A stretch of DNA of 64,000 nucleotides from Erythrobacter sp. BLCC-B19. GTDB taxonomy: Bacteria; Pseudomonadota; Alphaproteobacteria; Sphingomonadales; Sphingomonadaceae. This document shows, piece by piece, positions 1 to 9,309 of this stretch. The notes below the pieces were generated by a model. It worked only from the letters and a program-made list of their open reading frames with translations, ran no database searches and was not told the origin of the DNA. The stretch covers positions 2,068,001 to 2,132,000 of the forward strand of contig NZ_CP117516.1 in the NCBI RefSeq assembly GCF_028621955.1, read 5' to 3'. Position 1 is the stretch's first letter. Each line of letters starts with the position of its first letter. Position numbers and translations under genes: made by a program.

Positions 1-154
1 CGACCGTCTTGCCCGACCCGGTCTGCGCCGAGACCACCAGATCGCGCCCCGCCGCCTCCGGCTCCAGCACGGCGGCCTGCACCGGGGTGAGCGTTTCATA
101 GCCGCGAGTGGTCAGGGCCGCGGCAAGGCCGGCGGGAAGGGCGGGAAAAGACAT
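1..154 (-). CDS. DEAD-box ATP-dependent RNA helicase, N-terminal fragment
   Basis: Only the first 51 codons lie in the window; the gene runs off the left edge. The peptide starts MSFPALPAGLAAALTTRGYE, has a Q-motif-like stretch (TPVQAAVL) and then motif I, SAQTGSGKT, the Walker A of DEAD-box helicases. These proteins unwind RNA duplexes using ATP in ribosome assembly or mRNA decay. The specific paralogue cannot be named from this fragment. No good Shine-Dalgarno is seen before the ATG, so the start is chosen from where the family alignment begins. Confidence 0.8.
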   Translation of the reverse strand, partial: MSFPALPAGLAAALTTRGYETLTPVQAAVLEPEAAGRDLVVSAQTGSGKTV

Positions 155-284
155 GGGGAGGAACTTTCAGGAAGGAATGTGCAAGCCGCAGCGGGCGAGC
201 AAAAGGGCGACGCAGCGCGTCAATCGCGCGGCCCATACACACAATTGCCCGGTTTGGCTTGCGCTTTCGTCGCGCGCGGCAGAC

Positions 285-551
285 CTATTCAGGCTGATCC
301 GTGGCCGCGGCCAGCATATCCATCAGATTGCGCGCCGCCTCGCGGCTTTCCTCGTCGGGGAAAGCGACATCGAGATCGGGCGCTTCGCCCAGCACCAGGA
401 GCAGGCTCCACAGGGCAAAACGCTGGCCCGGATCGGCGGTCATGCCGAAATCGACCCGCATCCGCTCGACCCCCGCGGGCAGCGCGGCAGGCGCAACCGC
501 AGCGAGATCGCGGGTACCGAAATAGCGCTGGAGGAGATCGGCCATGTTCAT
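285..551 (-). CDS. Small hypothetical protein downstream of the LacI regulator
   Basis: This 88-residue reading frame begins 14 nt after the stop of the LacI-family gene on the same strand, so it is probably co-transcribed. The product starts MNMADLLQRYFGTRDL, has no signal peptide or membrane segment, and is acidic at its C-terminus. I do not recognise a family. Support for a real gene is the spacing, the strand and the protein-like composition. No function is proposed. Confidence 0.6.
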   Translation of the reverse strand: MNMADLLQRYFGTRDLAAVAPAALPAGVERMRVDFGMTADPGQRFALWSLLLVLGEAPDLDVAFPDEESREAARNLMDMLAAATDQPE

Positions 552-565
552 CGGCGGGCGGCCTC

Positions 566-1591
566 TCAGGCGGTTTCGCGGATCACGAGTTCGGGCGGGA
601 GGACGAGGCTCTCGGTCGTCTCGCCAGCAAGCCGTCGCAGCAGCAATTCGACCAGCCCGCGCGCGCCGGCGGCAATGTCCTGCCGCACGGTGGTGAGCGG
701 CGGCACGGTCTGCCGGGCAATCGGGAGGTCGTCGAACCCGACCAGCTTGATCGTGCCGGGCGCAGCGATGCCCTGACGGCGCAGCTCAGTGAGGCACAGC
801 GCTGCAAGGGTATCGGTGGCAGCGAAGATCCCGTCGATCTGCCCGGCGTGCTGGGCGATATGGCCGGCGATTTCCGCACTCGCGCGGTCGGGAGAAAGGT
901 GCGTCGGCAGCGCGATGATCGGCGGCAGACCCAGCCTTGCGGCAACATCCTGCGCCCCGGCGAAACGCGCGGCGAATTCGATCGCGCCGGTGTCGCCCAG
1001 GAACACCAGCCGCCGCGCGCCCGCTGCCGCCAGCCGTTCGGCCGCCAGCCGTCCGCCCAGCCGATTGTCCGTGCCAACCACGCAGTGCCGCTGCCCTTCG
1101 GTGTGGTTGCCCCACACCACCATCGGCAGATAGCCCTCAGCGACGTCTTCGATCCGGTCGTACTGGTCGGACTGGCCGATCACGATGACGCCGTCGATCA
1201 TGCCCGAACCGATGAACCGGTCGAGCCAGTCCGCGTCAGTTTCGGGCACCACGCGGCGCAGCATCAGGTCATAGCCCTCGCGCGTGAGTTCATCGGCGAG
1301 ATGGCCGAGCAGGGTCATGAAGAAGCCGTCGGACACCTGCTGGCGGCTGTCATGGCCCAGCGGGATGACCACGCCGATCACCCCGGTTTTCTGTCGCCTG
1401 AGGCCGCTCGCCATCTGGTTGGGGCGGAAGCCGTGTTCGCGCGCGAGCGCCTCGATCCGTTCGCGGGTCTTGGCGTTGACGAGGCTCTTGCCCGCCAGCG
1501 CGCGGCTGACAGTGCCGGTCGACACCCCGGCCAGCCGCGCCAGATCGGAAATGTTGCGCACCACGGGGCGCGGCTGCCTGTCCTCGGTCAT
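566..1591 (-). CDS. LacI-family transcriptional regulator
   Basis: This is a 341-residue repressor-type protein. Residues 13-35 form the LacI helix-turn-helix (ISDLARLAGVSTGTVSRALA), followed by a hinge helix ending in RRQKTGVIGVVIP. The remaining ~270 residues match a periplasmic-binding-protein-like effector domain. Family members bind sugars or sugar acids and control catabolic genes. It lies about 1 kb from the Entner-Doudoroff genes, so a sugar-related effector is likely, but neither effector nor targets can be read from sequence. The length is normal for the family. It diverges from the esterase at 1752. Confidence 0.9.
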   Translation of the reverse strand: MTEDRQPRPVVRNISDLARLAGVSTGTVSRALAGKSLVNAKTRERIEALAREHGFRPNQMASGLRRQKTGVIGVVIPLGHDSRQQVSDGFFMTLLGHLADELTREGYDLMLRRVVPETDADWLDRFIGSGMIDGVIVIGQSDQYDRIEDVAEGYLPMVVWGNHTEGQRHCVVGTDNRLGGRLAAERLAAAGARRLVFLGDTGAIEFAARFAGAQDVAARLGLPPIIALPTHLSPDRASAEIAGHIAQHAGQIDGIFAATDTLAALCLTELRRQGIAAPGTIKLVGFDDLPIARQTVPPLTTVRQDIAAGARGLVELLLRRLAGETTESLVLPPELVIRETA

Positions 1592-1751
1592 CGCCTATCC
1601 GTTGCCAGACCTTGTTCGCGCGGGGTGCCGTCCAGCGGCGTTGGGCGATCAGCCTAGCGGGCTGGCTGGCGCGGATCAAGCCGCGCACAAGGGCTTGAGC
1701 CGCTGCCCCGCGGCGCGCTAGAAACCGGTTCGAGATGAGAGGTGGAGCCGT

Positions 1752-2657
1752 ATGTTTCGATGGGTTGCCGCGCTGCTGGTGCTGGTGGGACTTGCCATGC
1801 CGCTAAGCGCCGAGGATCATGGCCGGACGATCGAATATGAGCGGATCGCGGCTGCCGGCCTGCCCGATCAGCGCCTGACGATCTGGCTGCCACCGGGCTA
1901 TGATGCGGCAACCGAGCGCTATCCGGTGCTCTATATGCACGACGGGCACAATCTGTTCGATCCGGCCAAATCCAACTTCAACAAGGTCTGGGCGGCCGAC
2001 AAGGCGATGCTCGCAGCCATGGCGAGCGGTGCGGTGGAGCCGCATATCATCATCGGCATCTGGGCGCCCGGGCCGGACCGCTATCGCCAGTATCTCCCCC
2101 GCAGCGCCTATGACACGGCCCCTGTGGCAGTGCGCGCGCAGATGGATGCGGCGGCGGGCGGCGCGGTGGTGTCCGACCGCTACCTGGCGTGGATCACTGG
2201 GCCGCTCAAATCATGGGTCGACGCCAGCTTCCGCACCCGCACCGGGCGCGATGATACCGCGATTGTGGGGTCGAGCATGGGCGGGCTGATGAGCTGCTAT
2301 GCCTTCCTCGAAGCCCCTGAGGTGTTCGGCAAGGCCGGCTGCGTGTCGTCGCACTGGCCCGCAGTCGATCCGCGCGCGGTGGAGGGCGAGGACAGCGGCG
2401 TCAGACAGCTGTGGGACGCATGGTTCGCCGCAAGGCTTGGCGCGCCAGATGGGCGGCGGGTATGGCTCGATCACGGCACCGCAACGCTCGACCAATATTA
2501 CGCGCCTTACCAGAAGGTCGTCGACGCGCGCTTTGCGGCGGCCGGCTGGCAGAAGGGCCGCGACTGGGAGAGCCGCGTCTACGAAGGCGCCGAGCACGAG
2601 GAAAACGCCTGGGCCGCAAGGCTGCCGGAGATTTTCGGCTGGCTGCTGAGAAAGTAA
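1752..2657 (+). CDS. Exported alpha/beta-hydrolase, putative esterase (esterase D / enterochelin-esterase-like)
   Basis: The 301-residue protein starts with a signal peptide ([21 protein letters not shown]), so the enzyme is probably periplasmic or secreted. [20 protein letters not shown] is typical of the putative-esterase family. The nucleophile elbow is GSSMGGL, and the catalytic His is probably in GAEHEENAW near the C-terminus. Substrate is unknown; relatives hydrolyse sugar, siderophore or other esters. A GGTGGAG Shine-Dalgarno lies 5 nt before the ATG. It diverges from the LacI gene, which may control it, and converges on eda. Confidence 0.85.
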   Translation: MFRWVAALLVLVGLAMPLSAEDHGRTIEYERIAAAGLPDQRLTIWLPPGYDAATERYPVLYMHDGHNLFDPAKSNFNKVWAADKAMLAAMASGAVEPHIIIGIWAPGPDRYRQYLPRSAYDTAPVAVRAQMDAAAGGAVVSDRYLAWITGPLKSWVDASFRTRTGRDDTAIVGSSMGGLMSCYAFLEAPEVFGKAGCVSSHWPAVDPRAVEGEDSGVRQLWDAWFAARLGAPDGRRVWLDHGTATLDQYYAPYQKVVDARFAAAGWQKGRDWESRVYEGAEHEENAWAARLPEIFGWLLRK

Positions 2658-2666
2658 AACAAACCT

Positions 2667-2698
2667 CGTTCGTGCTTCGACAGGCTCAGGGCGAACGG
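2667..2698. repeat. Short palindromic interspersed repeat between convergent genes
   Basis: The arms CGTTCG and CGAACG flank a core containing TTCGACAGGCTCAGGGCG. I recognise this as a repeat often found between genes in sphingomonad and other GC-rich genomes. It sits in the 50-nt gap between the convergent esterase and eda stops, so it may also act as a bidirectional terminator. Confidence 0.6.
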
Positions 2699-2707
2699 TA
2701 TATGGTA

Positions 2708-3316
2708 TCAGCGCAGCGCGAAGGCCTCGCGCGCCAGCCGTTCCACCACCGCCTTGTCGGGCGCGCCCTTGGGGGAGACCCAGCTTCCGCCGACGCACAG
2801 CACGGGGTCGAAGGCGAGCCACTCGGGCGCGTTCTCCAGACTGATCCCGCCCGTGGGGCAGAAGCGGCACTGGCCGAAAGGCGCGGCAAGCGCCTTCAGC
2901 GCAGGCAGGCCGCCCGCAGCCATCGCCGGGAAGAACTTGAACCGCTCAAGCCCCAGATCCAGCCCGCGCATGATGTCGCCCGCATTGGCGATCCCGGGCA
3001 GGAACGGCACGCCTGCCGCGATCGCCGCACGCCCAAGATTGTCGGTCAGGCCGGGCGAGACGATGAACTCGCTCCCGGCTTCGAGCGCTGCGTCGAGCTC
3101 GCGAGGGTTGGTGACGGTGCCCGCACCGACAATCGCGCCTTCAACCTGCTTCATCGCCCGGATCGCACCGAGCGCGGCGGGGGTGCGCAGGGTGACCTCG
3201 AGCACGCGCAGGCCGCCTGCGACCAGCGCTTCGGCGAGCGGCACGGCGTGAGCCTCGTCCTCGATCACGATTACCGGGATCACCGGGGCTACGCGCATGA
3301 TGGCGTCGATGTTCAT
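2708..3316 (-). CDS. eda: 2-dehydro-3-deoxy-phosphogluconate (KDPG) aldolase
   Basis: The 202-residue enzyme splits KDPG into pyruvate and glyceraldehyde-3-phosphate, the last dedicated Entner-Doudoroff step. Visible motifs are [30 protein letters not shown] with the catalytic Glu, and the Schiff-base Lys in FKFFPA, followed by CPTGGIS. The reading frame stays open 33 codons further upstream. The start at 3316 is chosen because GGAGG lies 8 nt before it and because family alignments begin here. The edd stop is 2 nt upstream, so the two genes are translationally linked. Confidence 0.95.
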   Translation of the reverse strand: MNIDAIMRVAPVIPVIVIEDEAHAVPLAEALVAGGLRVLEVTLRTPAALGAIRAMKQVEGAIVGAGTVTNPRELDAALEAGSEFIVSPGLTDNLGRAAIAAGVPFLPGIANAGDIMRGLDLGLERFKFFPAMAAGGLPALKALAAPFGQCRFCPTGGISLENAPEWLAFDPVLCVGGSWVSPKGAPDKAVVERLAREAFALR

Positions 3317-3318
3317 TG

Positions 3319-5133
3319 TCACATTCCTCCGGTGGCGAGCATCGCGCTGGCGCCCTGTTCGGCCCCGTCGGCGAAGCGGCGCATCATGCCGAACAGCTCG
3401 CGGCCGGTGCCCCATTCCTCGCGCGGATCGGGGGCGGGATCGCGGGCTGAAAGATCGGCGGTGGTGTTGAGTTCGCAGGTCACCGCGCAGACCTTGACGA
3501 TGTCGCCATCGCGCAGCCGGGCGAGCGGGCCGCCGCCCAAGGCTTCGGGCGTGCAGTGGATCGCGGCGGGCACCTTGCCGCTCGCGCCCGACATCCGCCC
3601 ATCGGTGACCAGCGCGACCTTGAAGCCGCGATCCTGCAACACGCCGAGCGGCGGGGTGAGCTTGTGGAGTTCGGGCATCCCGTTGGCGCGCGGGCCCTGG
3701 AAGCGCACGACCACGACGACATCGCGGTCAAGCTCGCCCGCCTTGAAGGCGGCGCTGACAGCGGCCTGATCCTCGAACACGCGGCACGGCGCCTCGATCG
3801 TCCAGCGCTCGCGGTCAACCGCCGAGGTCTTGAAGCAGGCGCGCCCGAGATTGCCGGTGAGCAGGCGCATCCCGCCATCGGGCTTGAACGGATTGGCGAC
3901 CGGGCGGAGCATGGTGTCGTCCATGCTCGGCCCGACCTCGCGCCACACAAGATTGTCGCCATCGAGGCCAGGTTCGCGGGCATAGTCGGAGAAATCTCCG
4001 CGCCCGACGGTCAGGATGTCGGGATGGGCTAGGCCTTCGCTCAGCAGTTCGCCGATCACGAAACCCATCCCGCCCGCATTGTGGAAGTTGTTCACATCGC
4101 CCGAGCCATTGGGATAGACCTGCGCGATCAGTGGGACGGCGCCCGACAGCTCCGAAAGATCGTCCCAGTCGAAGATCACGCCCGCCGCGCGCGCCATCGC
4201 GGGCAGGTGGATCGCATGGTTGGTCGAGCCGCCGGTCGCGAGCAGGCCGACCGCGGCGTTGATCACCGCCTTTTCGTCGACGACGAGGCCAAGCGGGCGA
4301 TAATCCTCGCCCTTGCGCCCGATCTGCGCGACCCGGTGCACCGCCTCGCGATCAAGCGCCTGACGCAATTGCGTGCCGGGCTGGATGAAAGCGCTGCCCG
4401 GAATGTGCAGCCCCATCATCTCCATCATCATCTGGTTGGAATTGGCCGTGCCGAAGAAGGTGCAGGTGCCGGGCGAGTGGTAGCTTGCCATCTCGCTCGC
4501 CAGCAGCTCGGCGCGGGTCGCCTTGCCTTCGGCGTAGAGTTGGCGGACGCGCTGCTTTTCCTTGTTGGGGATGCCGGTCGGCATCGGCCCGCTGGGCACG
4601 AAGATCATCGGCAGGTGGCCGAAGCGCAGCGCCCCCATCAACAGGCCCGGCACGATCTTGTCGCAGATGCCGAGCATCAGCGCGCCGTCATACATCGCGT
4701 GGCTGAGGGCAACCGCCGCCGACAGCGCGATCACGTCGCGGCTGAACAGCGAGAGTTCCATGCCGACCTCGCCCTGCGTCACCCCGTCGCACATCGCCGG
4801 GGTGCCGCCTGCAACCTGCGCGGTCGCGCCGATCTCGCGCGCATAGATCTTGAGGCGATCGGGGTAGCGGCCATAGGGCTGATGCGCCGAGAGCATATCA
4901 TTGTAGCTGGTGACAATGCCGATATTCGCGCCCCGGCCCGCCATCAGCGCGGCCTGATCCTCCAGCGCGCCGGCATAGGCATGGGCGAGGTTCGAGCAGG
5001 ACACGGCATTGCGCTCGCCCATGTTGACGCCCTCACGCTTGATGAGGTCGAGATAGGCGCTGCGGGTCGGCCGCGAGCGTTCGATCACCCGCTGCGTCAC
5101 CTTGTGCAGGGTGTCGTGAAGGGGCTTACTCAT
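3319..5133 (-). CDS. edd: 6-phosphogluconate dehydratase
   Basis: The 604-residue enzyme dehydrates 6-phosphogluconate to KDPG and belongs to the IlvD/Edd Fe-S dehydratases. Motifs include the [19 protein letters not shown] segment with a cluster Cys, [27 protein letters not shown] and [15 protein letters not shown]. The length matches family norm. The start overlaps the zwf stop by 8 nt, and eda follows directly, giving the operon order zwf-edd-eda. A 6-phosphogluconolactonase gene is not seen in the window. Confidence 0.96.
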   Translation of the reverse strand: MSKPLHDTLHKVTQRVIERSRPTRSAYLDLIKREGVNMGERNAVSCSNLAHAYAGALEDQAALMAGRGANIGIVTSYNDMLSAHQPYGRYPDRLKIYAREIGATAQVAGGTPAMCDGVTQGEVGMELSLFSRDVIALSAAVALSHAMYDGALMLGICDKIVPGLLMGALRFGHLPMIFVPSGPMPTGIPNKEKQRVRQLYAEGKATRAELLASEMASYHSPGTCTFFGTANSNQMMMEMMGLHIPGSAFIQPGTQLRQALDREAVHRVAQIGRKGEDYRPLGLVVDEKAVINAAVGLLATGGSTNHAIHLPAMARAAGVIFDWDDLSELSGAVPLIAQVYPNGSGDVNNFHNAGGMGFVIGELLSEGLAHPDILTVGRGDFSDYAREPGLDGDNLVWREVGPSMDDTMLRPVANPFKPDGGMRLLTGNLGRACFKTSAVDRERWTIEAPCRVFEDQAAVSAAFKAGELDRDVVVVVRFQGPRANGMPELHKLTPPLGVLQDRGFKVALVTDGRMSGASGKVPAAIHCTPEALGGGPLARLRDGDIVKVCAVTCELNTTADLSARDPAPDPREEWGTGRELFGMMRRFADGAEQGASAMLATGGM

Positions 5134-6565
5134 GCCACGTTACTCCGTCGCGTTCCGCCAGCGCGATGGCCGCCGTCGGGCCCCAGCTGCCTGCGGTATA
5201 GGTCTTGGGGGTCAGGCCTTCCGTCTCCCAGCCTGCGCGGATGGCATCGACCCATTCCCACTGCGCCTCGACCTCGTCACGGCGCACGAACAGCGTCTGA
5301 TCGCCCTCGACCAGATCGAGCAGCAGGCGTTCATAGGCGATCCGCCGCACCGCGCCGGTGAAGGCATCGGGCATGGCGATATTGAGCGGCACGGAGCGCA
5401 GGCGGATGCCTTCGCGGTCCAATCCCGGCACCTTGGCCATCAGCGAAAGCGTGATGTTCTCTTCGGGCTGGATGCCGATCACCAGCCGGTTGGGCTGCAT
5501 CGTCGCGCCCTTTCCGGCGAAGATCGAGTGCGGCACGCAGCGGAACTGGATCACGATTTCGGTCACGCGCTTGGGCAGACGCTTGCCGGTGCGCAGGTAG
5601 AAGGGCACGCCCTTCCAGCGCCAGTTATCGACATGGGCCTTGATCGCAACGAAGGTCTCGGTGTCCGATTCCTTGCCGAGCTCCTCGTCATAACCCGGCA
5701 CCGCCGCGCCAAGAATCGCGCCTGCACGGTATTGGCCGGTGACGGTCTCACCCGCCTCCACGCCCCTCAGCGCGCGCAGCACCTTGACCTTCTCGTCGCG
5801 CACCGCGGTCGCATCGAAATGCGCAGGCGGCTCCATCGCCACCAGGGCGAGCAGCTGGAGCATATGGTTCTGCACCATGTCGCGGATCGCCCCGGCATCG
5901 TCATAGAAGGCGACGCGGCCCTCAAGCCCGACGGTTTCGGCGACGGTGATCTGCACATGGTCGATATGCGCGGCGTTCCACAGCGGCTCGAACATGATGT
6001 TGGCAAAGCGGAGCGCGAGCAGGTTCTGCACCGTCTCCTTGCCGAGATAGTGGTCGATCCGGAAGATGCGGCTTTCCGGGAAGGCGGCGGAGACCGCGTC
6101 ATTGATCTCGCGGCTGGTGGCAAGGTTGGTGCCGAGCGGCTTTTCGAGGCACATCCGCACCGTCTCGCCCGTCAGCCCGGCCGATTGCAGCCCCTTGATG
6201 GTCGGCTCGAACAGGCTCGGCGCAGTCGAGAGGAAAATCGCAAGGCCGCGTTCGGGCGTGCCGACCTTCTTGGCGAGATCGGCATAGCCTTCCAGCGTGG
6301 TCGCATCGAGGGTCTGGTAGGCGAGGCGGTTGAGGAACCCCGCCATGCTGCCCCGGCGCTCGGCGGGGAGATATTTCTCCAGCGCGGCGCGGGCGAAATT
6401 GCGGTATTCGCTGTCCGACATGGCGCTGCGGGCGGTGCCGATGATCTTGAGATCGGGCGCAAGCAGCCCGTCGGCATCAAGCGCGAACAGGCTCGGCAGC
6501 AGCATCCGCTGGGCAAGGTCGCCGGTGGCTCCGAACAGCAGCAGGCGGTCAGCGGTGAAGCTCAT
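5126..6565 (-). CDS. zwf: Glucose-6-phosphate 1-dehydrogenase
   Basis: The 479-residue enzyme oxidises glucose-6-phosphate to 6-phosphogluconolactone with NAD(P)+, feeding the Entner-Doudoroff route. It has the nucleotide-binding [16 protein letters not shown] near the N-terminus, the active-site signature RIDHYLGKE around residues 170-180, and [12 protein letters not shown]. It is the first gene of zwf-edd-eda. AAGGG lies about 8 nt before the ATG. The leader holds a 13-bp hairpin (6579-6611) and a conserved box (6627-6640) that recurs upstream of glk. Confidence 0.96.
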   Translation of the reverse strand: MSFTADRLLLFGATGDLAQRMLLPSLFALDADGLLAPDLKIIGTARSAMSDSEYRNFARAALEKYLPAERRGSMAGFLNRLAYQTLDATTLEGYADLAKKVGTPERGLAIFLSTAPSLFEPTIKGLQSAGLTGETVRMCLEKPLGTNLATSREINDAVSAAFPESRIFRIDHYLGKETVQNLLALRFANIMFEPLWNAAHIDHVQITVAETVGLEGRVAFYDDAGAIRDMVQNHMLQLLALVAMEPPAHFDATAVRDEKVKVLRALRGVEAGETVTGQYRAGAILGAAVPGYDEELGKESDTETFVAIKAHVDNWRWKGVPFYLRTGKRLPKRVTEIVIQFRCVPHSIFAGKGATMQPNRLVIGIQPEENITLSLMAKVPGLDREGIRLRSVPLNIAMPDAFTGAVRRIAYERLLLDLVEGDQTLFVRRDEVEAQWEWVDAIRAGWETEGLTPKTYTAGSWGPTAAIALAERDGVTWHE

Positions 6566-6578
6566 GCAAATGGCCCTT

Positions 6579-6611
6579 ATCCTCGTGCGCCATACCTAGG
6601 CGCACGAGGAT
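6579..6611 (-). promoter_or_regulatory. 13-bp inverted repeat in the zwf leader, next to the Shine-Dalgarno
   Basis: Perfect 13-bp arms (6579-6591 and 6599-6611, ATCCTCGTGCGCC and its complement) enclose a 7-nt loop. The zwf ATG is at 6565 and its AAGGG Shine-Dalgarno touches the proximal arm. It could be an mRNA hairpin that limits ribosome access or a DNA operator. There is no T-run, so a simple terminator is unlikely. Confidence 0.55.
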
Positions 6612-6626
6612 TTATCCGCCAGTGGG

Positions 6627-6640
6627 CGCATACTTATTCA
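6627..6640 (-). promoter_or_regulatory. Conserved box upstream of zwf, shared with glk
   Basis: TGAATAAGTATGCG (minus strand) is identical to 13127-13140 upstream of glk. Its core is an imperfect palindrome, GNATANNTATNC. It lies 62 nt before the zwf ATG; the glk copy is 69 nt before its ATG. The pairing with two glucose-catabolic operons suggests a common regulator or promoter element. Confidence 0.5.
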
Positions 6641-6664
6641 ACTGCGATCGCGCTGGCGCGCGAT

Positions 6665-6752
6665 GCAGACCTCCCGCCCCGCCTCCCCACCCGGCCACCA
6701 AGAATCCATTACGGTATGGTGGCCGGGTGGGGAGGCGGGGCGGGAGGTCTGC
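6665..6752. repeat. Large perfect inverted repeat (36-bp arms) between the sugar transporter and zwf
   Basis: The arms 6665-6700 and 6717-6752 are exact reverse complements over 36 bp and enclose a 16-nt loop. They are extremely GC-rich (start GCAGACCTCCCGCCCC). The repeat lies after the transporter stop and before the zwf promoter box, so it may terminate transporter transcription. Its length and perfection also fit a dispersed palindromic repeat. Confidence 0.75.
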
Positions 6753-6767
6753 GCCACCGAAGGTGGC
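6753..6767 (-). terminator. Short hairpin after the sugar transporter
   Basis: GCCACC and GGTGGC arms surround a 3-nt loop (UUC on the transcript strand). It starts 8 nt past the transporter stop and is followed at once by the 36-bp-arm repeat. There is no strong T-run. Confidence 0.4.
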
Positions 6768-6774
6768 ACGCAAA

Positions 6775-8058
6775 TCAGGCAGGCTTGCGCGCAAACACCC
6801 CGAACCCGGCGATGATCGCATAGCAGGCCGCGGGCAGCACCAGCGCGAAGGCGAGGCTGGTCGCATCGGCCAGCGCGCCATACATCGGCGGGATGATCGC
6901 CCCGCCGCAGATTGCGACGTTGATGATCCCCGATCCGTCGGCCGCCTTGGGCCCCAGCTTCTCGCAGGCGAGGCTGAAGATCGTCGGGAACATGATCGCG
7001 TTCATCAGACCCACGGCGATCAGCGAATAGCCCGCGAGGACTCCGGTGGTGTTGGCCGAAATCAGGATCAGCGTGATCGCACCCGCCGCGACGGCGGCCA
7101 GCGTCAGCCCGGGGCTGACAAAACGCAGCACGGCAGAGCCGATGAACCGTCCGACCAGCGCGCCGAACCAGTAGATCGACACCATCCAGCCGATCACGCT
7201 TTCGGGCTGGCCGAGGATTTCCTTTTGCGCCAGATAGTTGATGATGAAGCTGCCGATTGCGACTTCCGCGCCGACATAAAGGAAGATCGAGGCTGCGCCG
7301 TAGCCAAAGCGCGGGCGCTTCAGCAGCGCAAGGCCATCCGCAAGGCTGGTCTGCTCGTGCTTCTCGCCCTTCAGGCGGTTGCGGAACATCCACACCGCCC
7401 CCGCCACCAGCGCCAGCGCGGCGGCAAGGCCGAGATAGGTGCTGGTGATGATCGCGCTTTCGGTCTGGCGATAGGCCTGCAACGCCTCACCCGACAGCTG
7501 GTCGGCGCTGACATTGGCGATACTGCCGAGAATGATGCCCGCACCCACGATCGGAAACAGCGTCGTCCCTGCTGAATTGAACGCCTGCGCGAAGGTCAGG
7601 CGGCTGTGGGTCGTGCGCTCCGGCCCCAGCAGGCTGATCAGTGGGTTGGCGACAATTTGCACCAGCACCACGCCGGTCGCGAGGATGAAATAAGCGAACA
7701 GGAACATCGGGAACAGCGCGGTTTGGCTGGCCGGGATGAACAGCAGGCAGCCCGCCATCATAGTGACGAGACCCGCCACCGCGCCGCGCATATAGCCCAG
7801 CTTCTTGACCAGCCGCGCACCCGGAATGCCGACCACGGCATAGGCGATAAAGAAGCAGAACTGCACCAGGCTCGCTTCGAAGAAGTTGAGCGTGAACAGC
7901 TCTTTGAGCTTGGGAATGATGACATCGTTCAGCGAGGTGATCCCGCCGAAGATGAAGAACAGCGCGAAAACGAAATAGTTGAGGCCCGGCGCGTCCACCT
8001 GCGGTGCATCGCTCAGCCTATCCCCGGCGGCGGTTGCCGCACCCGGTGCCATTGCCAT
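6775..8058 (-). CDS. Sugar MFS transporter, FucP/GluP (glucose/galactose) type
   Basis: The 427-residue protein has about 12 hydrophobic segments. NYFVFALFFIFGGITSLNDVIIPKLKELFTL at the N-terminus and VQIVANPLISLLG are characteristic of the FHS family of proton-coupled glucose, galactose and fucose symporters. It probably imports the hexose that glk and zwf use. GGGAGAG lies 7 nt before the ATG. It diverges from a LacI regulator at 8225, with a palindromic operator-like site between them. The exact sugar is not readable from sequence. Confidence 0.9.
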   Translation of the reverse strand: MAMAPGAATAAGDRLSDAPQVDAPGLNYFVFALFFIFGGITSLNDVIIPKLKELFTLNFFEASLVQFCFFIAYAVVGIPGARLVKKLGYMRGAVAGLVTMMAGCLLFIPASQTALFPMFLFAYFILATGVVLVQIVANPLISLLGPERTTHSRLTFAQAFNSAGTTLFPIVGAGIILGSIANVSADQLSGEALQAYRQTESAIITSTYLGLAAALALVAGAVWMFRNRLKGEKHEQTSLADGLALLKRPRFGYGAASIFLYVGAEVAIGSFIINYLAQKEILGQPESVIGWMVSIYWFGALVGRFIGSAVLRFVSPGLTLAAVAAGAITLILISANTTGVLAGYSLIAVGLMNAIMFPTIFSLACEKLGPKAADGSGIINVAICGGAIIPPMYGALADATSLAFALVLPAACYAIIAGFGVFARKPA

Positions 8059-8088
8059 TGTCGCTCTCTCCCATAGCGCGCTGGTTTA

Positions 8089-8104
8089 TTGCTAACGTTC
8101 ACAA
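8089..8104. promoter_or_regulatory. LacI-type operator between the sugar transporter and LacI regulator 2
   Basis: TTGCTAACGTTCACAA fits the palindrome TTGnnAACGTTnnCAA. The central CpG and AACGTT core are typical of LacI-family operators. It lies 31 nt upstream of the transporter ATG and 121 nt upstream of the regulator ATG, which suits repression of both by the adjacent LacI protein. Confidence 0.65.
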
Positions 8105-8224
8105 TCCGCGCGCTGCTTAAGAAATGCAAGACCCCACCGCACAAATCCAGTGCGAATAGCAATGCAGCGCAAATGCACGGCCAGCCTTGCGCCGCCACGC
8201 CTTCCCGCCCTAGAAGCAAGCCCC

Positions 8225-9244
8225 ATGAACGGGGGACCAAAACGGCGGCCGACATCCTTCGATGTGGCAGAACGGGCGGGCGTCAGCCAGCCGACGGTAA
8301 GCCGTGCGCTGTCCGGCTCCCCCGCCATCGCCGAGGCGACCCGCCGCAAGGTGATCGAGGCGGCCGAGGCGCTGGGCTATTTCGTCGACGAACGCGCCGC
8401 CCGGCTGCGCCGCGGCTCCACCGGCACGCTCGCGGTGGTGGTGATCTGCCGCGAGGGCGACAGCGCGTCGAGCATCAACCCTTTCGCCTATGCGCTGCTC
8501 GGCTCGGTCTGCGTTGCCGCCTCCGAAAGGGGCTTCGAGACGTTGGTGAGCTTTCAGGCCCGGCCCGCCGACTTTTTCGGGCACTATCAGGAACAGGGCC
8601 GCGCCGATGGGCTGGTGGTGATCGGCACCACCACCAATGCCGCCGCCTGGGAGCATTTTCGCAGCCTTGAAAGCGAAGGCCGCCGGGTCGCCTATTGGGG
8701 CTCGCCGTTCGACGATCTCGACTGGGTGCGGTCCGACAACCGCGCAGCGGGCAGGCTGGCGACCGAGCATCTGCTGGCGGCCGGCTATCGCCGCCCCTGC
8801 TTTCTCGGCGCGCTCAATACGCCGCAGGTGCAGTTCACCGAACGCTATGAAGGCTATGCCGAGGCGATGCGGGCTGCCGGGCTGGAGCCCTGTCTGGCTG
8901 CCACCGTCAACGCCTCCACCCGCGAGGAAGAGGGCCGCCGCGCAGCCCGCCGCCTGATCGAGCGGGGCGAGGATGTGGACGCGGTTTTCGCTGCCTGCGA
9001 CGCGATGGCGCTGGGGGCGATCGAGGCCTTCTCCGCCGCCGATATCGCCGTGCCGGGCGATGTCGGTGTGATGGGTTTCGATGACCTTGTCGCAGGGCGG
9101 TTCAGCCGGCCGCCGCTCACCACCATCGCGCCTGACCCTGCCGAAGCAGGTGCGGCGCTGGTGGAAGCGGTGCTGGACGAAGGCGAAGCCGCGCGCCGCC
9201 GGGTGCCGGTCAAGCTGATCGTGCGGGGCAGCACGTTGAAGTAA
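8225..9244 (+). CDS. LacI-family transcriptional regulator of the adjacent sugar transporter (inferred)
   Basis: The 339-residue protein starts MNGGPKRRPTSFDVAERAG. The helix-turn-helix (SFDVAERAGVSQPTVSRALSG) follows at once, then the effector-binding domain with FDDLVAGRFSRPPLTTI near the end. The frame is open 25 codons further upstream (to 8150). The start at 8225 is preferred because LacI proteins begin only a few residues before the helix-turn-helix. The effector is unknown; the divergent FucP-type transporter and the TTGnnAACGTTnnCAA site suggest a hexose or derivative. Confidence 0.88.
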   Translation: MNGGPKRRPTSFDVAERAGVSQPTVSRALSGSPAIAEATRRKVIEAAEALGYFVDERAARLRRGSTGTLAVVVICREGDSASSINPFAYALLGSVCVAASERGFETLVSFQARPADFFGHYQEQGRADGLVVIGTTTNAAAWEHFRSLESEGRRVAYWGSPFDDLDWVRSDNRAAGRLATEHLLAAGYRRPCFLGALNTPQVQFTERYEGYAEAMRAAGLEPCLAATVNASTREEEGRRAARRLIERGEDVDAVFAACDAMALGAIEAFSAADIAVPGDVGVMGFDDLVAGRFSRPPLTTIAPDPAEAGAALVEAVLDEGEAARRRVPVKLIVRGSTLK

Positions 9245-9264
9245 GGCGAGGTGTCGCTCTTCAA

Positions 9265-9288
9265 CTCCCCTCCCTTGAGGGGTGGGAG
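9265..9288. terminator. Hairpin between convergent LacI 2 and ppc
   Basis: CTCCC(CT)CCC pairs with GGG(GT)GGGAG around a TTGA loop, with one mismatch and one wobble. It sits in the 65-nt gap between the two convergent stop codons. Confidence 0.5.
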
Positions 9289-9309
9289 CCGAAGGTGCTG
9301 TCTGCGCCG

